A DNA stretch of 64,000 nt from Vibrio pomeroyi (lineage in GTDB: Bacteria > Pseudomonadota > Gammaproteobacteria > Enterobacterales > Vibrionaceae), in NCBI RefSeq assembly GCF_024347595.1, contig NZ_AP025507.1, positions 496,001 through 560,000 of the forward strand, in the 5' to 3' direction. Under the pieces are notes generated by a model that saw only the letters and a list, made by a program, of their open reading frames with translations, made no database searches and was not told the origin of the DNA. Numbering within the stretch: the first letter of the stretch is position 1; each line of letters starts with the position of its first letter. A program made the translations under genes and the position numbers. Shown here piece by piece: positions 8,871-18,034 of this stretch.

Positions 8871-9167
8871 TTAAGCGATTTTCGTCATCTCATTAAGTGT
8901 GAATGACGCAACACAACCTTCCGTTGCAGCCATGTACTCAGCGAGGTGAGTATTACCCATGTGTGTTTGCCAAAGTTCGCGAGACGTCCAGTTTTCGTAG
9001 AAAGTGAAATGCGCAGGGTTTTCGTTGTCTTGGTGTAGGTCGTAGTTGATGCAACCTTCTTCAGCGCGAGTAATATCAATCAGTTTTAGTAGCTCTGCTT
9101 TAACCAATTCAATTTTGTCTTCGTTAGCGACGATGTTTGCGATGATAGTCAGTTGAGTCATGTTCAT
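8871..9167 (-). CDS. Antibiotic-biosynthesis monooxygenase (ABM) domain protein
   Basis: The 98-residue single-domain protein has the dimeric alpha-beta barrel pattern of the ABM family: an opening beta strand (LTIIANIVA), EEGCINYDLHQDNENPAHFTFYENW and a C-terminal strand region. The block around GCINY...FYENW is the hallmark shared with YgiN and LsrG. Members are cofactor-free monooxygenases or isomerases acting on quinones and related small molecules. The substrate is unknown. It stands alone between terminators, with no partner on its strand. Confidence 0.85.
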   Translation of the reverse strand: MNMTQLTIIANIVANEDKIELVKAELLKLIDITRAEEGCINYDLHQDNENPAHFTFYENWTSRELWQTHMGNTHLAEYMAATEGCVASFTLNEMTKIA

Positions 9168-9385
9168 TACCTATATTATTTGATTCACCGAAGTGGTGTT
9201 GTTCTTTGTCACAGGGCTTATCAGCTCAAGAGCGGGTCTATGCTTGTTGAACCCTAGTCTGTGTCGATGGATAAATAATAGTAGGAATAGTCAAAACGAT
9301 AAACCGCGCTACGTTTGAATTATTATCAAAAATAATTTGATAATTAAGTTGAGTTTATAGTCTATCGGACATAGGTTAATGAATA

Positions 9386-9883
9386 TTAAAACCCGCCAGC
9401 CCAAGCATCAAAGTCATCAATATTGTCGAGTTCTTGTTGGCTTCTTGGCGCAGGGTAATAAGGCAGTGCTAATCTCACAACAGAAGGAAGCAGTTCCCAC
9501 TCTGGCGTCATCTTCAGGCGTTTCAATTCGTCGTTTAGGCGCACAAACATGTAGTAGCCGTCGCTATGAGTGTTCGCATAACTTGCGACTGTGGCGATGT
9601 CACCAGAAGGTAATTTCACATCTCGGCCGAGCGGGTAGAGCTGGTGAAGCGCAAAGCTCACTTTCGGGTCTTGCAGCTTGCCTTGTTTGAAGCGTTCTAG
9701 CCCAATGGCAGTTGAGGTCGTGCGAGGCTTCCAACCTGTGAGGAACAAGCCACTCAAGCTATCTTGGAACGGTTTACCCTTTCGATTACCTTCATTGCTA
9801 ATGAATTGAACCGTCAGTTTGTCTCCCGATTCTTCCAGAATTTCTAAAAACTGTTCACCAGTGCGATCGACTAAAAGCTTCAT
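9386..9883 (-). CDS. Hypothetical protein
   Basis: The 165-residue soluble protein has no signal peptide or membrane segment. It has a short N-terminal beta-rich part (MKLLVDRTGEQFLEILEE), a central basic stretch and a Pro/Tyr-rich C-terminus (LPYYPAPRSQQELDNID). I do not recognise a family. A GGGT ribosome site precedes the ATG. It lies alone, with a palindromic AACACTG/CAGTGTT about 90 bases upstream. Coding is supported by length and by lack of a better frame. An ORF antisense to it is probably a shadow. Confidence 0.7.
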   Translation of the reverse strand: MKLLVDRTGEQFLEILEESGDKLTVQFISNEGNRKGKPFQDSLSGLFLTGWKPRTTSTAIGLERFKQGKLQDPKVSFALHQLYPLGRDVKLPSGDIATVASYANTHSDGYYMFVRLNDELKRLKMTPEWELLPSVVRLALPYYPAPRSQQELDNIDDFDAWAGGF

Positions 9884-9972
9884 AAGACCCAGATACCATT
9901 AAGAATGAGATACGATAAATGGTACTACTTTAGGGGAGGTTTTGGTAGGGACTATAAAGGTTATGCAGCGTG

Positions 9973-9990
9973 AACACTGTTTTCAGTGTT
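9973..9990. promoter_or_regulatory. Palindrome upstream of hypothetical gene
   Basis: AACACTG-TTTT-CAGTGTT is a perfect 7-bp inverted repeat between the reductase gene stop and the next minus-strand gene. No T run follows, so an operator or weak hairpin is possible. Confidence 0.35.
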
Positions 9991-10022
9991 GATCGTTACA
10001 TTCCCTTTATATGAACAATAGT

Positions 10023-10556
10023 CTAACGCTTACGCAAGTAGTGAGTTTGTACAATCTCATCAAGGTAAGTCGTGACGCCTTTCAGTGTAAAGTCGAGACG
10101 AGAGACTAAGTCACCAAACAAAGGCGATCCGCCACCAAGAACGACAGGAATCGTCGAGATGATCAGCTCGTCAATCAGGTCTTCTTTCATGAAATTTTGA
10201 ATGGTGACGCCGCCATCAATGTAAAGGTTGTTCATGCCTTTGCTGTTCAGGTCCTCGATGATCTGAGTTAACTCGCCCTTCATCAGGAACACTTTACCTT
10301 CCAGTTCCTTAGGCACTTCCGTCAAGGTGTTACTCAGGACATATACCGGTTTGCTGTAAGGCCAATCAATACCAAAACTCAATACCATATCCATCGTGTT
10401 ACGGCCCATGACCAAAGCATCAATGCAATCAGTATGGGCGTTGTAACCCATGTCATCGCTCTCTGGATTTGGGATCGCGTGTAACCAATCTAGGCCACCT
10501 TGTTTGTCTGCAATATAACCATCAAGACTCGCGCCGATAAAGACAATATTTGACAT
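10023..10556 (-). CDS. RibD C-terminal/dihydrofolate reductase-like protein
   Basis: The ATG at 10556 has GGAG eight bases upstream and begins the family's conserved first strand MSNIVFIGASLDGYIAD, giving 177 residues. An in-frame start eleven codons earlier is less likely. The protein shows the NADPH-binding DHFR-like fold marks: GRNTMDMV, YVLSNTL, NNLYIDGGVTIQNF and ISTIPVVLGGGSPLF. The family includes riboflavin-pathway reductases and many stand-alone reductases of unknown substrate. It is divergent from a TetR gene with a perfect palindrome between them, so it is probably induced when that repressor binds its ligand. Confidence 0.87.
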   Translation of the reverse strand: MSNIVFIGASLDGYIADKQGGLDWLHAIPNPESDDMGYNAHTDCIDALVMGRNTMDMVLSFGIDWPYSKPVYVLSNTLTEVPKELEGKVFLMKGELTQIIEDLNSKGMNNLYIDGGVTIQNFMKEDLIDELIISTIPVVLGGGSPLFGDLVSRLDFTLKGVTTYLDEIVQTHYLRKR

Positions 10557-10612
10557 TTTTAACTCCGAAATTGAACAGGAACTTGGCATTCACACCGTAA
10601 TAAATTAAAATA

Positions 10613-10627
10613 TTCTACAGTGTAGAA
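10613..10627. promoter_or_regulatory. TetR-type operator
   Basis: TTCTACA-G-TGTAGAA is a perfect 15-base palindrome lying 23 bases before the TetR ATG, within the divergent promoter region. Shape and position fit autoregulation by the adjacent TetR protein together with control of the reductase gene. Confidence 0.7.
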
Positions 10628-10649
10628 ATTAAGTTTAAGAGGTGAGGTT

Positions 10650-11219
10650 ATGACTGTCAAGGATCAAAAGCGAGGTCGACCAAAGAGTGGATCAAGCCAA
10701 CTCAGCGCTGACAAGATCTTAGATACGGCAAAGGGCATGATGCGCGAAGGTGGCAAGGTTCCGAGTATTCGAGGGTTAGCGACAGAGCTCGGCGTGGATG
10801 CGATGGCGATATATCATTACTTCAAGAATAAAAATGATCTATTGGAATCGATCACTGTGTCGTTGGTCGGAGAAGTTGCGCAGCCTCAACAAAACCAAGT
10901 GTGGCAAGAGAACCTTTATCAGCTCAGCGTGAGTTATCTGTCGGTATTGAATGACTATCGTGGGTTGCTCGAAACCCTCTTAACGATGAAATCTCTTGGG
11001 CCTGTTGAGGTGTTTAGCGAGCGCTTTGAAGCGGTAATGACCCCGTTGAATCTCACATCAGAGCAAACCGAAGACGCCCTTCATTTACTGGTAGACTACC
11101 TGCATGGCTATGCGCTAGCACTCAACTGCAACCCTGATAGAACGGAAATTACGGTTGAGATGGTGAGAAAGCCGTTAGGCCTTTACTGCTTAGGTATCGA
11201 ACAGCTGAGAGCGCAGTAA
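10650..11219 (+). CDS. TetR-family regulator
   Basis: The 189-residue protein has a basic N-terminal tail (KDQKRGRPKSG) and a TetR helix-turn-helix at about residues 25-65 (VPSIRGLATELGVDAMAIYHYFKNKNDLLE). A helical ligand domain follows. The Arg-Gly-Arg-Pro tail can grip the minor groove. The ribosome site GAGGTGAGG is strong. It faces the reductase gene across a perfect palindrome, so it most likely represses that gene and itself. The ligand is unknown. Confidence 0.88.
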   Translation: MTVKDQKRGRPKSGSSQLSADKILDTAKGMMREGGKVPSIRGLATELGVDAMAIYHYFKNKNDLLESITVSLVGEVAQPQQNQVWQENLYQLSVSYLSVLNDYRGLLETLLTMKSLGPVEVFSERFEAVMTPLNLTSEQTEDALHLLVDYLHGYALALNCNPDRTEITVEMVRKPLGLYCLGIEQLRAQ

Positions 11220-11424
11220 TTTCAGAACAAAGATAAAGGTTTCAGGGCGCGGTTTAGTGATGTGCTGCTCACGATGGAGTACGGATCTTTCATTTATAGT
11301 GGATAATTACCTATAAATTTCAGGCTTTAGCAGTAATAATCAATGAATAGACCTGAACAGCTTGTGAGTCGAAAGCTGTTAGGACAGTTTCTAAAGACGT
11401 CATCGTGAAAAGGAAGTCAGACAC

Positions 11425-12957
11425 ATGCCTGTGCTCCAACGCATCAGTTTAACCTTAGTTTTGGCCGCTATTTTGGGCGGCTGTTCTTCATTACCAGAAG
11501 GCATCGACCACCCAGCAGAACCGTACACCTCTTATGGACCAAGCACTTTGTCGGTTTTAGCGGATGAATATCAACCACAAGCATCAGAACAGGCAACTAC
11601 CGCCGTTCGTTTACAAGAATCCGGCTGGGATGCACTAGCACAGCGTTTGGCGTTGGTTGAAAGTGCAGAACACACCATCGATATTCAATACTATATTTGG
11701 AACTCTGACGAATCGGGCAGATACCTAGCCAGCCGTTTGTTAGCCGCAGCTGATCGTGGTGTTAAGGTGCGAGTCATGCTCGACGATATCAACCTTAACG
11801 AGCGTGAAGGCCTATTATCGGCACTGGATGCACACCAGAACGTCGAGATTCGAATCTTCAACCCAACACCAACACGCCGTGGTTTCAGTAAGTGGTTGAG
11901 CTTCCTTGGCGATTTTTCTCGCCTAAACCGCCGTATGCACAACAAGTCGTTTACCGTAGATGGCACCTTGTCAGTGGTGGGAGGACGTAATATTGGTGAT
12001 GAATATTTCGACCTTTCTGACGAGATCAACTTCCGAGATCGTGATGTATTGGTGATGGGCTCAGTTGTTACCACGATCCAAACCAGCTTTATTGAGTATT
12101 GGGACAGCCGTTGGTCTTACCCAGTCGATATGTTGGGTGACGACGAACAACCGGACCTTTCAAAGATTGACGATATCACCGTTCCCCAATACAAAAACTA
12201 CCCAGAGTTACCATTAAATCGCGAAGCGGCCGATAGCTTGCTGAAAGAGGCGCTTGATGAGATGACTTGGGTGAATGCTCGTTTCGCTTACGATCGCCCT
12301 GTGCCTGTCGACTCAGATAATACTGATGAACCTAAAGCAACGGCGGTTCTGTTAGGACAACTCGCAAGCGAATCGAAACAAGAGATCTTGCTTGAGTCGG
12401 CTTACTTGGTATTCGATGACGGCCAGTTAGAAGAGTGGCAAACGTTGAATAATGAAGGCGTCGAGATAAAGGCACTGACCAACTCAATGGCCTCGAATGA
12501 TTTGGTGACCAATCACTCTGCTTACGCGGGTCGACGCTACGACATGTTAGAGCATGGCATCGACTTGTTTGAGTTAAAACCAGATTCCAAGCTGTGTGAA
12601 GCGTCTACCCAAGATGTGTCTAAATGTGCACCAGAGACAGCTTATGGCTTGCACGCTAAATCAGTCGTATTTGACCGCAGTATTGCGAGTATTGGTTCAT
12701 TTAACTTTAATTTGCGCTCAACTTACTTAAATACGGAATCGGTGTTAATTATCGAAAACAAAGCGATTGCTGAAACACTAGCTGAAACCATCGAACAGGC
12801 GATGAGCGAAGACAACAGTTGGCGCCTAGAACTTGAAGATGGTGACGTGTATTGGTACTCAGGCGACCAAAGCTGGGACAGCGAACCAGAAACAGGTAAG
12901 TGGGAACGTATGCAGTCAGGCTTCTTACAGCTCCTCCCGATTGAGAAGTATCTCTAA
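11425..12957 (+). CDS. clsC: Phospholipase D-family lipoprotein, ClsC-like cardiolipin synthase
   Basis: The 510-residue protein has two HKD catalytic motifs: MHNKSFTVDGTLSVVGGRN near residue 172 and HAKSVVFDRSIASIGSFNFNLRS near residue 410. It matches the YmdC/ClsC layout, including IDIQYYIW, DFSRLNRRMHNK and the FN.RS.YLNTE ending. ClsC-type enzymes make cardiolipin from phosphatidylglycerol and phosphatidylethanolamine. Unlike E. coli ClsC, this protein opens with a signal sequence ending in a lipobox (LAAILGGC), so it is probably a membrane-anchored lipoprotein facing the periplasm. No YmdB partner is adjacent. A terminator follows. Confidence 0.85.
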   Translation: MPVLQRISLTLVLAAILGGCSSLPEGIDHPAEPYTSYGPSTLSVLADEYQPQASEQATTAVRLQESGWDALAQRLALVESAEHTIDIQYYIWNSDESGRYLASRLLAAADRGVKVRVMLDDINLNEREGLLSALDAHQNVEIRIFNPTPTRRGFSKWLSFLGDFSRLNRRMHNKSFTVDGTLSVVGGRNIGDEYFDLSDEINFRDRDVLVMGSVVTTIQTSFIEYWDSRWSYPVDMLGDDEQPDLSKIDDITVPQYKNYPELPLNREAADSLLKEALDEMTWVNARFAYDRPVPVDSDNTDEPKATAVLLGQLASESKQEILLESAYLVFDDGQLEEWQTLNNEGVEIKALTNSMASNDLVTNHSAYAGRRYDMLEHGIDLFELKPDSKLCEASTQDVSKCAPETAYGLHAKSVVFDRSIASIGSFNFNLRSTYLNTESVLIIENKAIAETLAETIEQAMSEDNSWRLELEDGDVYWYSGDQSWDSEPETGKWERMQSGFLQLLPIEKYL

Positions 12958-12981
12958 TATAATCAGCACCCTAGAAAAGAA

Positions 12982-13013
12982 AAATGTCAGCGCATAATAC
13001 GCTGACATTTTTG
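12982..13013 (+). terminator. Terminator of ClsC-like gene
   Basis: AAATGTCAGCG and CGCTGACATTT form an 11-bp perfect stem with a 7-base loop followed by five T residues. It is just downstream of the stop. Confidence 0.9.
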
Positions 13014-13078
13014 TTTGTGATGGCGAAAACGGAGCTCGTTCATCGGAATCTTTTTCTGTCTTTAGATCCGCTCTCGAT

Positions 13079-13801
13079 CTATCGCTTGGTCAGCTGTTTG
13101 CTGTTCAGGTAAGGCAGAATGTGAGGGCGAGACTCACCAGACAGCTTTTGCGTGATCTGCTGTGACCAGCTGCTTTGCTTTTGATTGCTTGAGCGGTTTG
13201 CGTAGTAGCTCTGCATTGAATCATCGTAGCGAGCAATTTCGTCTAGGCTCAGCGGTTGGTATTGGTTTTCGTGCATCACTACGTGAGCAGGAAGGCGAGG
13301 TTTTATCTCAGGCTGCTGCGCAGGGTGACCTAAACACATCCCAAATAGCACTGCGGTGTGTTGTGGCAATTCTAACAGTTCATCGACTTGTTGCGCGCTA
13401 TTACGCAAGCCACCAATGTACACGCCACCTAAGCCAAGAGACTCCGCTGCCAGCATACAGTTTTGCGCCATGATGCCAGAATCGACAGCGCCAATCAGGG
13501 TTAGCTCGGTAAAGTCAGTTTTTACCTCAGGGTTAATCTGAGCGTGGCGTTGATAGTCGATACAGAACACCAAAAACTCGGCAGCACTCTTCACATAAGC
13601 TTGATTGCCTGCGTATTCTGCTAACAGTTTACGCTTCTCTTTGTCGGTCACTCTGATGATAGAAACAGCCTGCAATAAGCTCGATGACGATGCGGCAAGG
13701 CCTGCCTGAACAATTAAGTCGAGGTGCTGTTGTTCTATTGGTTGGTCCGTATATTGGCGAATGGAGCGGTGCCCCAAAATGGTCTCAATCGTACTATTCA
13801 T
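13079..13801 (-). CDS. nfsA: Oxygen-insensitive NADPH nitroreductase NfsA
   Basis: The 240-residue protein has exactly the length of E. coli NfsA and matches its blocks: GHRSIRQYTDQPI (FMN phosphate binding), the SSSSLLQ segment, AESLGLGGVYIGGLRN (central FMN contact) and the C-terminal ESRPHILPYL. The enzyme reduces nitroaromatics, quinones and other electrophiles by two-electron steps with NADPH. The ribosome site GAGAG precedes the ATG. It is monocistronic, and the ClsC-like gene is convergent. I see no clear SoxS or MarA box. Confidence 0.93.
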   Translation of the reverse strand: MNSTIETILGHRSIRQYTDQPIEQQHLDLIVQAGLAASSSSLLQAVSIIRVTDKEKRKLLAEYAGNQAYVKSAAEFLVFCIDYQRHAQINPEVKTDFTELTLIGAVDSGIMAQNCMLAAESLGLGGVYIGGLRNSAQQVDELLELPQHTAVLFGMCLGHPAQQPEIKPRLPAHVVMHENQYQPLSLDEIARYDDSMQSYYANRSSNQKQSSWSQQITQKLSGESRPHILPYLNSKQLTKR

Positions 13802-14046
13802 AGCTCTCAGACTGTCCTTGTTTTTATGATGTATTACAAATCACCATAACGACATTTGAGGTTGGGGTAAACCTCTAACTTAACCACAATTTTGTTTTTG
13901 AACTAACCCTTGATGTTGGCTTTTTCGTCGTTATACCAAGAGCAACATAAACAGTGGTTATAGTGTTCATAAGTGGAAAATCAGAGTAGACCAACTAGGA
14001 TGAATTACATTAAACCCGGTAATTAATTCAACAACATGGTAGTGCT

Positions 14047-15030
14047 ATGAAGAAAATAACCCTTTTGTCCGTTGCGATTTTATCTAGCCTCTCTTTCTCA
14101 TCTTTTGCTAAAGATTGTGATCCCAATTTGCTGCCTTCTTGGAAAGACAGTGAGAGTAAATCTGCTATCGTCGACTTTGTTGGTCAAGCCACCAAAGCAG
14201 AGTCTGATACGTTCGTGGCAGTCCAAGATCGTATTGCTGTATTTGATAACGACGGTACGCTTTGGTCAGAAAAGCCTTACTACTTCCAACTTGCCTTTGC
14301 GCTAGATCGTGTAAAAGAGATGGCGCCTGAACACCCTGAGTGGAAAACGGAAGAACCGTTTAAGTTTGTACTCGAAGATGATATTGAGAGTGTTCTGGGC
14401 AGTGGCGAAGAAGGTTTATTGAAAATCATCATGGCGACACACTCTGGTATGACAGTCGAAGATTACCAGCAAGATGTTAAGCAATGGTTGGCGGTAGCAA
14501 AAGACGAGCGCTTCAATAAAGCGTATACAGACCTAACTTACCAGCCAATGAAAGAGATGCTGACCTACCTGCAAGAGCACGACTTCAAAACTTACATCGT
14601 GTCGGGAGGTGGCGTTGATTTCATGCGAGCGTGGGCTCCGCAAGCTTATAACATCCCGCCAGAGCAAATCATCGGCAGCGCACTTAAATACAACTACAGC
14701 TATAACGGTGGTAGTCCGACCGTGACCAAAGATTCGTCCATTTTGACGATTGATGACAAAGCCGGAAAAGTCACTAACATTCAGCATATTATCGGTAAGA
14801 AGCCGATTCTAGCGGTGGGTAATTCAGACGGTGACCAAGCGATGATGCAGTGGGCAACCAGTCAACCAAACTCAATGGCAATGATTGTTCATCACACCGA
14901 TGCCGAGCGTGAGTGGAAGTACGATCGTGAGTCTCATGTTGGCAAGCTTGATAAGGCGCTAGATGAAGCGAACTCTAGAGGTGATTGGACGCTGATCGAC
15001 ATGAAATCCGATTGGTGTGAAGTGTATTAA
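14047..15030 (+). CDS. Exported HAD-superfamily phosphatase
   Basis: The 327-residue protein has a signal peptide (MKKITLLSVAILSSLSFSSFA) followed by HAD motif I FDNDGTLW. Motif II lies around YIVSGGGVDFMR, and motif III/IV around AVGNSDGDQAMMQW. This set marks a phosphotransfer enzyme of the phosphoserine-phosphatase-like type, acting in the periplasm. The substrate is not evident. Periplasmic HAD phosphatases in vibrios may scavenge organic phosphate, but I see no Pho box here. It is monocistronic with its own terminator. The start codon is clear from the signal peptide; the ribosome site is weak. Confidence 0.85.
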   Translation: MKKITLLSVAILSSLSFSSFAKDCDPNLLPSWKDSESKSAIVDFVGQATKAESDTFVAVQDRIAVFDNDGTLWSEKPYYFQLAFALDRVKEMAPEHPEWKTEEPFKFVLEDDIESVLGSGEEGLLKIIMATHSGMTVEDYQQDVKQWLAVAKDERFNKAYTDLTYQPMKEMLTYLQEHDFKTYIVSGGGVDFMRAWAPQAYNIPPEQIIGSALKYNYSYNGGSPTVTKDSSILTIDDKAGKVTNIQHIIGKKPILAVGNSDGDQAMMQWATSQPNSMAMIVHHTDAEREWKYDRESHVGKLDKALDEANSRGDWTLIDMKSDWCEVY

Positions 15031-15053
15031 CGCCTAATTTATTCTTGATTCAT

Positions 15054-15085
15054 AAAAGCTCGGATCTTTGATTCGAGCTTTTTTG
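15054..15085 (+). terminator. Terminator of periplasmic HAD gene
   Basis: AAAAGCTCG-g-ATC and GAT-t-CGAGCTTTT pair around a TTT loop, followed by T residues. Confidence 0.85.
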
Positions 15086-15149
15086 TCTCACTATTATGTC
15101 TTCAGTTGCTGCTTGTGTTGGGAGGAGAAGCTAAATCAACGCCATGACA

Positions 15150-15749
15150 CTAACGAGACAGTTTAGATAACTGATACATGAACGTGTTTGTAGCACTCTC
15201 AACGGTCTGCTGCTTTAAGAGCACCGCTGTTCCTAAGCCATTAATCAAACCAAGTAAACTTACGGCTTCCAACGCGACATTCAGCTCACGACAAAACTCT
15301 CCATCCGCCACTCCCTGATTAAGAAGCGACTCTAGCTGTGCCTGAAGTCGGTCTGTTCCGGTCAACAAGGTCTTATCCTCAAATCCAGATTGCGTTATCG
15401 ATAACATCGCGTAGGACATCCAAAGGTGGTGAAAGCGCCGGCTCTGTTCATCGGTTGGAAGTGCTTGTTTAAAAATGGCCTTTATGGTGTCAGAAGCACT
15501 GGCTTGTTCGCCAATTTTAGACAAACTTTCCGCGACGGCTTGGTGACTCTGTTGTTCCAAAGTATGTAGCCCTGCTAATACAAGCGTATCTTTGGTACCG
15601 AAATAGTATTGAACCTGACGCAAAGATACATTGGCATGGGAGGCAACCCCTCTCAGCGACACATTCTCTAACCCTGATGTTGTCGATAAGTCTAAGAATG
15701 CCTCGATTATCTGAGCTTTCTTCTCATCATGATTAACGATCTTCGGCAT
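15150..15749 (-). CDS. TetR-family regulator of the MATE pump
   Basis: The start is the ATG at 15749, with GGAGAAG upstream (199 residues). An upstream in-frame start at 15800 would run through the operator. The N-terminal helix-turn-helix is at about residues 28-58 (VSLRGVASHANVSLRQVQYYFGTKD), followed by a helical ligand domain. It is transcribed away from a MATE efflux gene, and the perfect palindrome TGATACA-AG-TGTATCA lies between the two. The natural reading is a local repressor relieved by a substrate of the pump. Confidence 0.88.
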   Translation of the reverse strand: MPKIVNHDEKKAQIIEAFLDLSTTSGLENVSLRGVASHANVSLRQVQYYFGTKDTLVLAGLHTLEQQSHQAVAESLSKIGEQASASDTIKAIFKQALPTDEQSRRFHHLWMSYAMLSITQSGFEDKTLLTGTDRLQAQLESLLNQGVADGEFCRELNVALEAVSLLGLINGLGTAVLLKQQTVESATNTFMYQLSKLSR

Positions 15750-15783
15750 ATCTTCTCCGTAAATTAGCATTTGAATTTTTATT

Positions 15784-15799
15784 TGATACAAGTGTATCA
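15784..15799. promoter_or_regulatory. TetR-type operator between regulator and MATE gene
   Basis: TGATACA-AG-TGTATCA is a perfect 16-base inverted repeat placed 35 bases before both start codons. That is the expected position for repression of the divergent pair. Confidence 0.75.
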
Positions 15800-15833
15800 T
15801 AAAAGTATAAGGTGAAGAGCGAAGATTTTAACT

Positions 15834-17192
15834 ATGAAGAATTTCCTTGATGAAGCCAAAACATTGATGCAAATCGCTTGGCCCATTTTAGTGGCTCAGA
15901 TCGCTCAAACTTTGATGGGGTTTGTTGATACCGTGATGGCAGGGCAAGTGAGCGCAGTTGATGTCGCAGCCGTTGCTCTTGGGAATAGTGTTTGGTTGCC
16001 AACGATTATTGTGGTGGGGGGAACCATTATGGCTGTTCCTGCGATGGTTGCTCGTAAGCACGGAGCTAAGCAGGAAAACGCTATTCGCCCAATGATCCAC
16101 CAAACCATATACATGGCGGCTTTGTGTTCCATTGTGGTGATGGCGATCATGAGTAATGCGAGCCTAGGTTTAAAAGTGATGCAAGTCGAACCGGGTTTAG
16201 TACAGACAACATCTAGCTACCTGAACGCGCTTATGTGGGGCGCTCCTGCGTTCTTGCTATTTCAAAGTCTGCGCTGTTTCACTGAAGGTATGTCGGTAAC
16301 CAAACCTTCCATGGTGATTGGGTTTATTGGGTTCTTCGTTAATATTCCCGCGAACTATGTCTTCATTTACGGGCACTTAGGAATGCCTGCTTTAGGTGGT
16401 GTGGGAAGTGGTGTCGCTACTGCGATTGTTTATTGGTCGATGGCGATATCGCTGGTGGTTTATATCGTCTTTGTTAAACGCTTTGAACGATTCAAGTTAT
16501 TTAGCCACTTTGGCCGTTTTGATGTAGCAATACAGCGACAACTCTTAGCGACAGGAATGCCAATAGCATTGGCTGTTTTTCTGGAAGTTGCCGTGTTTGC
16601 GTTCATTGCAATGATGTTAGCTCCACTTGGCTCTGTTGTGGTCGCAAGTAATCAAATAGCGGTTAATTTCACAATGATTAGCCTGATGATCCCGCTTTCA
16701 ATCGGCGCTGCTGTGACGATTCGGGTGGGGTATTATTTGGGGCTTAATGAGTCAGAAAGGGCGAGAAGAATAGTGTCGGTAGGCGTTATGACTGCTACCT
16801 TGATTTCGGGTGTTGTGATGCTTCTAATCTTATTGTTTAAGGGTTCTATTGCTAGTTTATATACAACAGATAAAGATGTCATTGGTCTAGCCACAACCTT
16901 GTTGTTATGGGGAGCGTTGTTCCAGGTACCTAATGCCATTCAAACGATTTATGTCGCTGCATTAAGGGGATATAAAGATACCATCCCAATTTTGTTTGTG
17001 GCTTTTGTGTCCTATTGGTTGGTGGGAATATCATTAGGTTATGTTTTAGCAAAGACAGATTTAATCGTGTCGAGAATGGGAGCGGGTGGCTTTTGGCTCG
17101 GGTTTATTGTGGGTTTGGTATTTGCGGGTTTTGCGCTCAGGAATCGAATAACCAGAACTTCAAAAGGCAACGTGGAGTTACCAGCAATCTAA
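15834..17192 (+). CDS. MATE-family multidrug efflux pump (NorM-like)
   Basis: The 452-residue protein has about twelve membrane segments in two six-helix halves. The opening LMQIAWPILVAQIAQTLMGFVDTVMAGQVSAVDVAAVALG matches NorM, including the Asp of FVDTVMAG that is required for cation coupling. NorM-type pumps export cationic drugs and dyes using the sodium or proton gradient. The divergent TetR regulator and palindrome suggest substrate-induced expression. It is probably a paralogue of the main NorM, so I leave the symbol blank. Confidence 0.88.
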   Translation: MKNFLDEAKTLMQIAWPILVAQIAQTLMGFVDTVMAGQVSAVDVAAVALGNSVWLPTIIVVGGTIMAVPAMVARKHGAKQENAIRPMIHQTIYMAALCSIVVMAIMSNASLGLKVMQVEPGLVQTTSSYLNALMWGAPAFLLFQSLRCFTEGMSVTKPSMVIGFIGFFVNIPANYVFIYGHLGMPALGGVGSGVATAIVYWSMAISLVVYIVFVKRFERFKLFSHFGRFDVAIQRQLLATGMPIALAVFLEVAVFAFIAMMLAPLGSVVVASNQIAVNFTMISLMIPLSIGAAVTIRVGYYLGLNESERARRIVSVGVMTATLISGVVMLLILLFKGSIASLYTTDKDVIGLATTLLLWGALFQVPNAIQTIYVAALRGYKDTIPILFVAFVSYWLVGISLGYVLAKTDLIVSRMGAGGFWLGFIVGLVFAGFALRNRITRTSKGNVELPAI

Positions 17193-17338
17193 CCTTTAGG
17201 GGGCTTCATTGTGTGTTAAAGCTTTGATGCCATAATCAGCCAAGCGAGCTTAGTGCCTCACTTTCAGCAAGAACGTACTATAAATTTTCAACGCATAACG
17301 CTTTAATCGGGATAGTCAGAAATTAAAGGAATAAAAAA

Positions 17339-18034
17339 ATGAAAACGATCGGTTTGCTTGGTGGTATGAGTTGGGAGTCGACAGTGAGCTACTACAAATC
17401 CATTAATGAGGGCGTGAAAGCCACACTCGGCGGGCTCAATTCTGCAAAGGTTTGTATGTATAGTGTGAACTTCGATGAGATAGAAAAGCTGCAACACCAA
17501 GGGCGTTGGGCTGAAACAGCAGATATATTATCGGACGCGGCTTTATCGGTAGAGAAGGGCGGTGCCGACTTCATCTTAATTTGTACCAATACCATGCATA
17601 AAGTAGTGCCTGAAATCGAACAGAAGATCACGATTCCTATCTTACATATCGCCGATACCACTGCGCAGAAGCTGCTTGAACAGGGTGTAAAGAAAGTGGG
17701 ATTACTCGGTACCGCTTTTACGATGGAACAAGATTTCTACAAAGGGCGCTTGACCGATAAGTTCGGTATCGATGTTGTGATTCCGGATGACAGTGACCGA
17801 AAACAAGTGCACAACATCATTTATCAAGAGCTATGTCGAGGCGAAGTAAAAGAAGAGTCTCGAGCTGTCTATCGTCAAGTCATCGAGAAGCTAAGCCAAC
17901 AAGGTGCTGAAGCCGTTATTCTTGGGTGTACTGAAATCGCTCTCCTGATTCAGCAGCAACACACCGATGTTCCTCTGTTTGATACCACTGCTATCCACGC
18001 TGAGGCGGCGGTACGCTTGGCGATGAGTGACTAG
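17339..18034 (+). CDS. ygeA: Aspartate/glutamate racemase family protein YgeA
   Basis: The 231-residue protein has the two catalytic-cysteine motifs of the Asp/Glu/hydantoin racemase family: ICTNTMHK near residue 83 and LGCTEIALL near residue 195. The opening MKTIGLLGGMSWEST and closing DTTAIHAEAAVRLAM match E. coli YgeA closely in sequence and length. YgeA is a broad-specificity amino-acid racemase. Racemases of this group are PLP-independent. The ribosome site AAAGGA is good. The gene stands alone. Confidence 0.92.
   Translation: MKTIGLLGGMSWESTVSYYKSINEGVKATLGGLNSAKVCMYSVNFDEIEKLQHQGRWAETADILSDAALSVEKGGADFILICTNTMHKVVPEIEQKITIPILHIADTTAQKLLEQGVKKVGLLGTAFTMEQDFYKGRLTDKFGIDVVIPDDSDRKQVHNIIYQELCRGEVKEESRAVYRQVIEKLSQQGAEAVILGCTEIALLIQQQHTDVPLFDTTAIHAEAAVRLAMSD

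Noticed and set aside
9379..9690. Plus-strand frame of 103 codons
   Set aside because: It runs antisense to the 165-residue minus-strand gene, has no ribosome site and its protein looks like random composition.
11691..12074. 127-codon minus-strand frame
   Set aside because: It lies inside the ClsC-like gene in the opposite direction with a Ser/Arg-rich composition.
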